64,000 bases of DNA from NCBI RefSeq assembly GCF_037176765.1, contig NC_090024.1:59812861-59876860 (forward strand), written 5' to 3'. The stretch comes from Anolis sagrei. Taxonomy: Eukaryota; Chordata; Lepidosauria; Squamata; Anolidae. Below the pieces are notes generated by a model. It did no database searches. It was not told where the DNA came from and was given only the letters and a program-made list of their open reading frames with translations. A program made the translations under genes and the position numbers. Positions 12,101-24,426 of the stretch are shown piece after piece (the stretch's first letter is position 1; every line of letters begins with the position of its first letter).

Positions 12101-15100
12101 TCCTTTGCATTTGAAGACTGGACCCTTCCATTGTGATGAGGAGGGAAGAAAATGTCTGGATGGGATCATGTCCTCATCTAGAATACATGCCGGGGGGGGG
12201 GGGGGAGTCACTTTCCCAATATTTTGAGCTACTATTTCTATAGTTCTTGTCCATTGGACCACACTCCTCATGTATTATTGCCCCAACCTTATTTTCCATC
12301 TTCATCACTATGATATTTCATCTCGATGGGAAGTTTCCCACCGGAGTGGAAATAATCTATTGGACAGATGGCAAGCTATTTAACCTCAGCAGATTGAAAG
12401 CCAAAATTAAGGTCACAACATCTGTTATAGAACTCCAATATGCTGATGATAACATAGTCTGTGCACATTGAGAAGAAGACCTACAAGCCACTCTAAACAC
12501 CTTTGCAGAAACACATGAGAAGTTCGACCTCTCATTGAACATCGAAAAAACTAAAGGGCTCATCTAGCAGGCACCAGCCAATTCCCTTGCAATGCCAGAC
12601 TTATAGCTTAATGATGAAACATGTGAAAATGTTGACCATTTCTGCTACCTTGGTGCTACCCTCAAGGTCTGCTACCTTGGTGCTACCCTCAAGACATGGT
12701 AGCCACCTCACTACAAAAGTCAACATTGACCCTGAAATACACCGCCTGAGCTCTGCGAGTGCAGCATTTTTCCAAATGAAGCAGAGAGTGTTTGAGGATC
12801 GAGGCATCCGTAAGGAGACCAAGGTGCTTGTTTATAAAGCTATTGTCTTTCCAACCCTGCTATACGCCTGTGAAACATGGACTGTCTACAGACGTCACAC
12901 TTAACTCCTGGAACAATTCCATCAGAGTTGCCTCTGAAAAATCTTGCAAATCTCTTGGGAATACAGGCAGACAAATGCCAGCATACTGGAAGAAGCAGAG
13001 ACCACCAGCTTTGAAGCAACGCTCCTACACCATCAACTGCACTGGACTGGCCATGTTGTCCAAATGGCCGATCACCTTCTCCCAAAGCAGTTACTATACT
13101 CCCAACTCAAGAACAGAAAATGTTATGTTGGTGGATAGGAAAAGAGATTTAAAGATGGGCTTAAAGCCAACATTAAAACTGTGAGATAGACACCGATAAC
13201 TGGGAAGCCCTGACCCTTGGCCCTTGCTGTGACCAGCAGTGCTACAGAATTTGAAGAGATACAAATGGAGGTTGAAAAGGAGAAACGTGCCAAGAGGAAA
13301 GCGCATCAAGCCAACCCTGACCAGGACTGCCTTCCCCTTGGAAACTGATGTCCTCACTATGGGAGAACATGCAGATCAAGAATAGGTCTCCACAGCCACC
13401 TACAGACCTACCACCAAGTCACTACACTTGGACGACCATCATCTTTTGGGTTACGTGGGATCGCCCAAGTAAGTAAGTATGTAATACCCCATATCTTCTT
13501 GAAGCTGAAGTCCAAAACAATTGATGGGACAAATGTTCCTTACTCTGATACACCATGAATCCTGGATTGCAAATGTGTTTTTTCACCCAGCATACTATAC
13601 ATTTCATATTATAGTTATTCAGCCAATCTGTTTGTTAATGGGAAAATTAAAGTGTTGAAGAACCACTGTTTCTCTTCCTCCTTTCTGTTATAATAAAACA
13701 AGATCCCAATTTCTCTTCCATTACATCATCTGAGAAGCAGCAGGAACACTCCATAAAAGTGGCAGAATCCGAGCTTTTGCTGGAAGGGGCATATGACATG
13801 GACTCAACAAAACACTCTTCCATATGGCCTTGGGAATCCTATGTTGTTGTTGTTATTGTTTAAAATAATGTCATCCCAGCGGAGCCATGAGCTGAGACAT
13901 GAAATTAGAACTGGAAAATTGTCATAGCTAAATATTCCCAAATGTATGAAGTTATTTCTAAAGATAGCAGAGTCATTTGTAGAAAACATGCTATTTTTTA
14001 TTGGTGCATTAAAACAGACAAAGTGTTATTCACTTTCTTGTGCTGTTTCCAAGGCTGTTTCCATTCCAAATGATTGCAGTTCAGTGCCAGATAAGAACAA
14101 TTTCTTGTGTGCTATTATTGATAGTTTCGAAGAACATGTTGGCAGTTCTGTTATCGTGTTGCTATTTTGACTAGAATTTTCATCAGGCTTTGCTGTGGTT
14201 GACTTCACATACTCAGCGTGTCTGAGAGATTTTCCATTGGTGATGCAGGAGGAGGAGCAAAAACTGGACTTTACAGCAAATTATTGCCGTACAGTGGAAT
14301 GTAAAATTTAAGAATGGCATGCGGTGCGGTTGTGATGGGGCTGCTACTGGTGGAACCCAGTTGTATAAAGCACATTTACTTCACATGAAGGTCTCTTTGG
14401 GCTCATCAGATTTCTCTGGAGCCCCCGGTGGCACAATGGGTTAAACCCTTGTGCTGGCAGGGACTGAAGACAGACAAGTTGCAGGTTCTAATCCGGGGAG
14501 AGCATGGATGAGCTCCCTCTGTCAGCTTCAGCTCCCCATGCGGGGATATGAGAGAAGCCTCCCACAAGGATAAAACATCAAAACATCTGGGTGCCCCTTG
14601 GGCAATGTCCTTGCAGATGGCCAATTATCTCACACCAGAAGCAACTTGCAGTTTCTTAAGTCGCTCCTGACACAAGAAAAAAAATCAGATTTCCCTCTGG
14701 TTTCTTCTGTCAGAGAGGAAGGAGCCTCATAACTATTTTTTGCATCTAGACAAAGGGACCCACGTTCAAGATATACATACACTGTGTCAACTGCAGAAGG
14801 TGCATATCTATATTAGCTGCTTCTTAAATAGGAGCTTATTTTTCCCCGTTGTCATTTTCATGACCAATAGCATATAATATGATGATCTGTGGACCATCAG
14901 TGGTTCGCAAGAAAGAAAATATGGTCCATGACCTTACCATTAATACACCGTTGCCTTGAAACCACGCAGCAACAATGCAACCTATCTCACGAAACCCTCT
15001 TATAGTGCCGAGGCAACGGGGATGTTGGAGGGGAAGAGGTTGACTACCCACGAAAGATTACTTCTACCACATCAGCTCCAGATTATTAAATATGGTTTTC

Positions 15101-16776
15101 TGTTTGTGAGCTGATGGTGACTACTGGATGGCATATGTTCTGTATCAGAAACTAGAAATTATGTGAATTATCCAATACGGTTTTCTGAATCAGCACCCCA
15201 AATAACCAAACCGAATCTAAAGTTGACCAAAAACTGATTCGCAACTCTTTTGGTACTAATGTTGGAGGGTGGTCCCTGGTCAAGGTGGCCCCTGGTAAAA
15301 AAAAAAAAAGGTTGGGAACCACTGCTCACTTGAAGAGCTAATACTAGAAATACTAGAAATTTGTGAATGAAAATAACATTCAATTTGCTGACCATTGGAA
15401 CACACAAAGGATATCTTGTGAGGGAGGATTTGAAGGGGACTTTGGTTCAATGAACACTGACATTTTTGCTGTGCGTTATGTGATTTTTGAAGGCTGGGTC
15501 AAAAGCTAATTGCTATGAAAATATATTAAATTGGTTTTATTTACTCAAGACTTGCATCTTATCAGTTGTGATGTCCTGTGCTTATCCTGTTGTCATGCGC
15601 TGGACATTTGTCCATTGACTTTTCCCTTCTTTCTCCCTCTTAAAAAAATATTTTATTGGATTTTCTTTCAATGCAGCAGAACAAGCCCTAGACCACCCAC
15701 ACATCAATAAAAATTGCCCTTTCTCACTCTTCCCAATGCTCCTCTGTAGGATAATTTAAATGCAAATAATGCAGTTAATGCACCGATGCAGGTCATTCAT
15801 ACTTGCTTCCAGACAGAGCTAAGATATTAGCATAACACATACATGCATATAGATCAGATAGGCACACAGTGGTTGAGGTATTATTATAATATTATTTATA
15901 TTTTTTCCTTTTCCCAGTCTTTGTAAGTCAGATTAGAAAGCATAAAAGAGATACAACAAAAATCACATCATGTTCAAGTTAAAATATTATTAAGCTCACA
16001 ATAGAATTGAAAGTAGTTAAAAACACAATAGCTAAGAAACAACAACAACAAAACAAACAGCAGAGCAAATACCAAGAGGCATTGTTATTAAGTTTCCATG
16101 AGAATGGAGGAAATAATTAGAACCATAGAGTTGTAAGAGACCTCATGGGCCTTCCAGTCCAACCCCCTGCTAAGAAGCAGAAAAATCACATTCAAAACAC
16201 CCCCAACAGATGGCCATCCAGCCAAAGAAGGCGCCTCCACCACGCTCTGGGGCAAGAGTTCCACTGCTGAACAGCTCTCGCAATTAGGAAGTTCTTCCTG
16301 ATGTTCAGGTGGAATCTCCTTTCCTGTAGTTTGAAGCCATTGTTCCGTGTTCTAATCTCCAGGCTACAGAAAACAAGCTTGCTCCCTCCTCCCTATGACT
16401 TCCCCTCACATATTTATACATGGCCACCATGTCTCCTCTCAGCCTTCTCTTCTGCAGGCTAAACATGCCCAGCTCTTTAAGCCGCTCCTCATAGGTCTTG
16501 TTCTCCAGACCCTTTATCATTTTAGTTGCCCTCATCTGGACACATTCCAGTTTGTCAACATCTTCCTTCAATTGAGGTGCCCAGAATTGGACACAGTATT
16601 CCAGGTGTGGTTTAACTAAGGCAGCATGACTTCCCTGGATCTAGACAATATGATCCTATTTATGCAGGCCAAAATCCCCTAGTTAAGAAATAGGAAAAAT
16701 CACCTTAACTGGAGAATAAATGAAGTGCTCAGTTGCATAAGGTCCACCCTTCAACCATTCCAGAAATGTGGAGAAT

Positions 16777-16829
<53 letters not shown>

Positions 16830-17014
16830 TGTTTTGACTCTCCTTGTTATGTATCTTCAAGTCATATCTTGAACGAAACTTGGAAATAAATTGGAAGTTC
16901 TTGTAAAACCAGGGTTAACTGTCTCTAAAATGCATACCCAACACTGATATAATTGCTGCATTTTACATTACGAGATGTAGCTTCCAAACACTTTTCAAGA
17001 ACAGAAGTCAATGC

Positions 17015-17060
<46 letters not shown>

Positions 17061-20000
17061 GTTTTTAGCACTGCCTATTACAGGGAAAACCAACTGATCC
17101 CTAATCCATCTAAAACACAGACATGCGCCTTTCACCTTAAGAACAGACAAGCATCCCGAGCTCTGAGGATTACCTGGGAAGGAATCCCACTGGAGCATTG
17201 CAGCGCACCCAAATACCTGGGAGTCACTTTGGACCGTGCTCTGACCTACAAGAAGCACTGCCTGAACATCAAACAAAAAGTGGGCGCTAGAAACAACATC
17301 ATACGAAAGCTGACTGGCTCAACCTGGGGATCACAACCAGACACAGTGAAGACATCTGCCCTTGCGCTATGCTACTCTGCTGCTGAGTATGCATGCCCAG
17401 TGTGGAACACATCTCACCACACTAAAACAGTAGATGTGGCTCTTAATGAGACATGCCGCATTATCACAGGGTGTCTGCGACCCACACCACTGGAGAAATT
17501 ACACTGCTTAGCCGGTATTGCACCACCTGACATCCGCCGGGAAGTAGCAGCCAATAGTGAAAGGACCAAGGCAGAGACATCTCCAGCTCATCCCCTGTTT
17601 GGGTATCAGCCAGCACGTCAACGACTTAAATCAAGACATAGTTTTCTTAGATCTACAGAGACACTCGCTGGAACACCCCAGCAAGCGAGAGTCCAAAAGT
17701 GGCAGGCCCAAACCCAGCACCTCAATTCATGGGTGATACCAGATGAGAGACTCCCCCCTGGGCACTCAGAAGACTGGGCGACTTGGAAGGCGCTGAACAG
17801 ATTGCGCTCTGGCACCACGAGATGCAGAGCCAATCTTAAGAAATGGGGCTACAGGGTGGAATCCTCGGCTTGCGAGTGCGGAGAAGAACAAACCACTGAC
17901 CACCTGCAATGCACCCTGAGCCCTGCCACGTGCACGATGGAGGACCTTCTTGCGGCAACCCCAGAGGCACTCCAAGTGGCCAGATACTGGTCAAAGGACA
18001 TTTAACCAAATACCAAATTTGCAAAATCTGAGTGGTTTTTTTACTTTCTTTCTTTTTTCTTTTTAATCTCTGTGTTTGTTTTGCTCTGTAATACAATGGT
18101 TGCTGATGACACGATAAAAATAAATAAATAAATACGTTTTTAGCATAAGAGTGTTTCTTGCTTCTGAACATTCTTTCCAAGGCCCTTTCTCTCTGGTACT
18201 CCTGTGATTCTGCATCACATCAAAACAAGCTGGAGAAAGGGAAATTAAACATATGTGGCCTTTTCAGCAAGAGTTAGCGCCGTAGTTCAGTTAGCCAGGG
18301 AACCAGTAACTGATTCAAATGAAATGGAGATTACCAACAATGCATGGTTTAAAAATAGAAAATCTGCACTGAAAGTGTTGTAAATAATGTGACGTGCCTT
18401 AATTTTAACTAGGAACACAAAGGCCAGTGACATCCCAGAAGGGAAATCATACAATGGCTTGTTTCAAAGGGCTAAAATCAAAGTCTAGGCGGGGTGGGGC
18501 TTCTTTTTAATTGCTATATAGAGCTGCATTTTTGCAATTCCTCTAGGATTTTGTTGAAACTGTTCATACTCGGGCCATTTTAATTAACACATACTGTTTG
18601 AATCTTAGGCTGAACCTGCAAGAAAGCTATATCCCAATTCCATTTTGCAATATCCTGCCTTGGTTTGACTGCATCGTTTTAGTCCAAACTCAAACTGATC
18701 TTGAAAGTCATGCATCAGCATGAGAGGGTGTTTCTACAATGTTCTCATGTGCTTTGAATCGGATTATTTTAGATTGTACAGCTGCATTTTTTCCTAGCAT
18801 GCATACATAGACCTTGTCTCTCTCCTGAGGAATCTGTACAAGGACCAAGTAGCAACAGTAAGAACTGACCACGGAACAACAGACTGGTTCAAGATTGGGA
18901 AAGGCGTACGGCAAGGCTGCATCCTCTCACCCAACCTTTTTAACTTGTATGCAGAACACATCATGCGATGTGCGGGGCTTGATGAATGCAAAGCTGGGGT
19001 GAAAATTGCTGGAAGAAACATTAACAACCTCAGATATGCAGATGACACCACTCTGATGGCCGAAAGCAAGGAGGAGCTGAGGAGCCTTCTAATCAAGGTG
19101 AAAGAAGAAAACGCAAAAGCCGGGTTGCAGCTAAACATAAAAAAACCCAAGATTATGGCAACAAGAATGATTGACAACTGGAAAATAGAGGGAGAAAATG
19201 TGGAGGCCGTGACAGACTTTGTATTTCTAGGCGCAAAGATTACTGCAGACGCAGACTGTGGCCAGGAAATCAGAAGACGCTTACTTCTTGGGAGGAGAGC
19301 AATGTCCAGTCTCGATAATATAGTAAAGAGTAGAGATATCAGACTGGCAACAAAGATCCGCATAGTCAAAGCCATGGTATTCCCTGTAGTCACCTACGGA
19401 TGTGAGAGCTGGACCTTAGGGAAGGCTGAGCGAAGGAAGATAGATGCTTTTGAGCTGTGGTGTTGGAGGAAAGTTCTGAGAGTGCCTTGGACTGCGAGAA
19501 GATCCAACCAGTCCATCCTCCAGGAAATAAAGCCCAACTGCTCATTGGAGGGAAGGATAGTAGAGACAAAGTTGAAGTACTTTGGCCACATCATGAGGAG
19601 ACAGGAAAGCCTAGAGAAGACAATTATGGTAGGGAAAGTGGAAGGCAAAAGGAAGAGGGGCCGACCAAGGGCAAGATGGATGGATGGCATCCTTGAAGTG
19701 ACTGGACTGACCTTGAAGGAGCTGGGGGTGGTGACGGCCGACAGGGAGCTCTGGCGTGGGCTGGTCCATGAGGTCACGAAGAGTCGGAGACGACTGAACA
19801 AATGAACAACAACAAACAGCTGCATTTTTTTCCGAGCATGCATACATAGATATATGCAGTTGCTGTGAGTTTTCCAGGCTGTATATCAAGCATTCTCTCC
19901 TGACGTTTCACTCACATCTATGGTAGGCATTCTCAGAGGTTGTGGGGTTTGTTGGAAACTAGGCAAGTGAGGTTAATATATCTGTGGAATGTCCAGGGTG

Positions 20001-20590
20001 GGAGAAAGAACTCTTATCTGTTTGAGGCAAGTGTGACTGTTGCAATTGACAAGCTTGATTAGCGTTGAATGGCCTTGCAGCTTCAAAGCCTGGCTGCTTC
20101 CTGCCTGGGGGGAATCCTTTGTTGGGAGGTGTTAGCTGGCCCTGATGGTTTCCTCTCTGGAATTCCCCTGTTGCTCTTTATTTACTTTCCTGATTTTAGA
20201 GTTTTTAAATACTGTGATATATATGTATGTGTATACACACACACACACACATATATGGAGCTCTGGAGCATCCATATTTCTGTCTAAAACAATAGTGAAT
20301 GGATAGTCTTTTCATCCCAGTGCCATCCAGATATTAATTTACAACTATTGTAATCTCCAGTCAGATAGTAAGAAATAGTTATTTAGTCAAGAGCTACTGT
20401 GGTAGTAGTTGTTGAAGGCATTTTTTTCATATCAGCAGCTTTTGACTTGATATTTTCTTAAAGAGACTCTGGGATACTCCAGTCTCTAATAGGAATATGG
20501 ACAACAGCTTATACATTTATTTATTTATTTTTGACATTTATATGCCGCCCTTCTCACCCCGAAGGAGACTCAGAGCGGCTTACAAGATAT

Positions 20591-20639
<49 letters not shown>

Positions 20640-23600
20640 CACACACACAATATATTATATATTATTAGGAACTAGCTGTCCCCAGTCGGGACTTGCTGTG
20701 GCCCAGTCTGTATATATGTGCTTTGTGAGTATATGTGTGTATATGTGTATACATGTGTGTTTGTGTATATGTGTGTGTGTGTGTGGTTTTGCTCATACAT
20801 TTTAATTCATTATTATTATTGTTTTGGCTTTTTAAGTCTCTTTTGCTGTGTTTTTATGATTGATGGTCACTCGTTGGCCTGATCGGTGTCTTGTGTCCAA
20901 ATCTGGTGTCAATTCGTCCCATGGATTTTGAGTTCTGTTAATCCCACAAACGGACATTACATTTTTATTTATATAGATATTACATGTAACATAAATATAT
21001 AATTATAATATCATATTATTATTATTATTATTATTATATTGCATTACATTATAACATTATAAATATTATATTATATTATATTATATTATATTATATTATA
21101 TTATATTATATTATATATCCATGGTCCATCTAGCCCAGTATGCTCTGTTGAGGCTAAGAAAGCCACTTTGTATCTCGATCAGGAAAGAAAAACAGAGTAA
21201 AATTGAATAGAATATGATTATCATCATCTATGATCTCTGGCAAAAGGCTTTCCTCTTATTTGCTGCCTAATTATTTTAATTATCAAGCAAAACCTGGAAT
21301 CTCCAGCATTCAAAGCATTGAGCAAAATCCCTTATCGTAGTAATCTGAGCCAAAAACTGACTTCAGCCCCTCCTACCTCTTATCCTTTGTTGCCCTCCTT
21401 CATTACCAGCAACAACTTTCCCTCCTGCTCCCATTTCTTAACTGGTTACAGCCCTGCCAGTGGTGGGATCTTCCCAGTATGACATGGGGACACCAAGGTC
21501 GAGACAAAGAGAAGAACAGTAACTTCACAGTGTACTGAGTTCCCCTAATCTAAACTCAACATCCATTAGACAAACTTGTTAACATGAAAACTCAGATTAC
21601 TTGTTTCAGCTTTTTTAATGCTCCTTGTGAAAATATACCCAGTGTATTAATTAAAAATAAAGCTAAGCTTATATATAAAATCATTCAATTGTCCCAGGCT
21701 AAATTTAGAAAAGAGGAAAAACAGATCTCATGCAGGAAGAATCTGTTTTCCATTTGCATAGCTAAATGTTATAATCCCTATGCATTTCTGAAAAACAACA
21801 ACAACAACCACAAATTTGGCATGCGGGATTTATTTGTTTACTTTGCTTTCTCTTAGTGTACATGAGATATCAACTATGTTTTGTTCCTCTTTCGTATCAT
21901 AGGCTTTTAATACAGGTTTTGGCTTAGGTAACAGTATAGAATGGCAGCGATTCAACCTAACAATACAGCTCTATACAGGCAGTCCCCAAGTTACGAACAA
22001 AGTAGGTTTCATAGGTTTGTCCTTAAGTTGAATTTATTTGTAAGTCAGAACAGGCACATTTTAAGAGTGTAACTCCAGCCATATATATACACACTCTCTC
22101 TCACTCTCTCTCTCTGTATATATATATATATATATGGTGAACTATAAATCCCAGCAACTACAACTCCCAAATGACAAAATCAGTTTTTTTGAGTGAAGGA
22201 CATACATTGGGTTGTTAGGTGTCTTGTGTCCAAATTTGGTGTCAATTCGTCCAGTGGTTTTTGAGATCTGTTAATCCCACAAACGAACATTACATTTTTA
22301 TTTATATAGATACAGCTTTGGATAGCATAGGGAAGGATGAACAGCCCTGTGATGTTTGTTTTGCTGTATGTGCCCCTGATCAGAAGATTTCACCTCACTT
22401 TCTACCCCTGTGATAATTGGATTTTGACCAATTTGACTTGCTATGGAAACAAGGATTGGTGATAAATCACCAGTGGAGACACCTTTTCCCCATAATAGCT
22501 CTTTCAGGAGTGAATTTCCTTTCCAAGGAGTAATTTTCTCTCGTTTCCTGTTGTGTCACCGCTGTTCCTAACTATGAAGAAATGGATGCAACCAACTCCC
22601 ATCTTGTTATTTTTACAGGTTATCACAGCTGGCCTGTCTCCATTCTTCTTTGAAATTACAGTGAATGTACCTACAGTCTGTTGGTAAGTATATCACACAA
22701 AATAGTTCGCTTACTCTACCTTTCCTCTGGATGTCCATACTATGTTCCTTTGTTTTTTCATTTCTAAATGCTGAACCACCGTTGTTGAGTTGCCTTGTAG
22801 TTTAAGCCAGTCCAAGATACTTTGCTGCCAGGGACAAGGCAGATATAATTCCCACCTAATTCCCTGTTAAAGGGCACAAAGTGCTAAAAAAGATAACCAG
22901 AAGATGAGTTAGACCTGAGGGAGAAAAATCTAATCCCATCCACAATCTTGATAATAGAAATGCCATGATAATGAATTAATGCAACCAAATTTGTAATGCC
23001 TCAAATTCTTGCCCGCAGTGGCTAATTCATTCTGCCCAATGACAGACCTACTACTAGAAGTACCATGTGGGAAACAAAGCAGAAGGAAACTGAAGGACTG
23101 AAGCATGAGAGAGCAAAATGGATGGTAATAGCAGACTCACAACATAAGTATCGCTTTACCCACTACAAGATTATATGGCTTTACAGGAGACTCTGAAAAA
23201 TTCAAGGAAGAGATTTTCAGGGGCTGCTGTATCTATGAAGTTGATTTTAGAATCATAGAATCATAGAATCAAAGAGTTGGAAGAGACCTCATGGGCCAAC
23301 CAGTCCAACCCCCTGCCAAGAAGCAGGAATATTGCATTCAAATCACCCCTGACAGATGGCCATCCAGCCTCTGTTTAAAAGCTTCCAAAGAAGGAGCCTC
23401 CACCACACTCCGGGGCAGAGAGGTCCACTGCTGAACGGCTCTCAAGTTCTTCCTCATGTTCAGGTGGAATCTCCTCTCTTGTAGTTTGAAGCCATTGTTC
23501 CGCGTCCTAGTCTCCAAGGAAGCAGAAAACAAGCTTGCTCCCTCCTCCCTGTGGCTTCCTCTCACATATTTATACATGGCCATCATATCTCCTCTCAGCC

Positions 23601-23994
23601 TTCTCTTCTTCAGGCTAAACATGCCCAGCTCCTTAAGCCGCTCCTCATAGGGCTTGTTCTCCAGACCCTTGATCATTTTAGTTGCCCTCCTCTGGACACA
23701 TTCCAGCTTGTCAATATCTCTCTTGAATTGTGGTGCCCAGAATTGGACACAATATTTTCAGAGGTAGTAAAGTACAACTCATCTTTTTGCCATCTTATTC
23801 TTTAGCTTACCAAAGGTACCAGTTTGGTCACTGCAGGGGATAAGTATGCTGAGACTTGATGGACTTTGGACTCATCCAACAGAGTTCAGCCTTAGGTTCA
23901 TGTGGAGCATTAGTAGTAGGCACTGAAATTTGTGGAAATTTCTTAATATCCATAGGAGGAAAGGGGATGGAAGGGAAGGGAATGTTGTTGTTGT

Positions 23995-24026
<32 letters not shown>

Positions 24027-24388
24027 TTGCTAATATTGCTGTTGTTGCTGTTTAAATCCAAGTAAACAGACTATTCGTTGTAAACTTTGAACTTTGATGC
24101 TATCCCTGTTTATTCAGAAATATTTTTTTTATGTCAGGAGTGACTTGAGAAACTGCAAGTTGCTTCTGGTGTGAGAGAATTGGCCATCTGCAAGGACGTT
24201 GCCCAGGGGACGCCTGGATGTTTTGATGTTTTACCATCCTTGTGGGAGGCTTCTCTCATGTCACCGCATGGGGAGCTAGAACTAACAGAGGGAGTTCATC
24301 CACATTCTTCCCAGATTCAGATCTCTAACCTGTTGGTCAGCGGTCCTGCTGGCACAAGGGTTTAACCCACTGTGCCACCAGGGGCTCC

Positions 24389-24426
<38 letters not shown>

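Noticed and set aside
16953-17070. Leucine-rich start of the 350-codon frame
   Set aside because: Translation of the ATT microsatellite; the target duplication shows the element starts at 17071.
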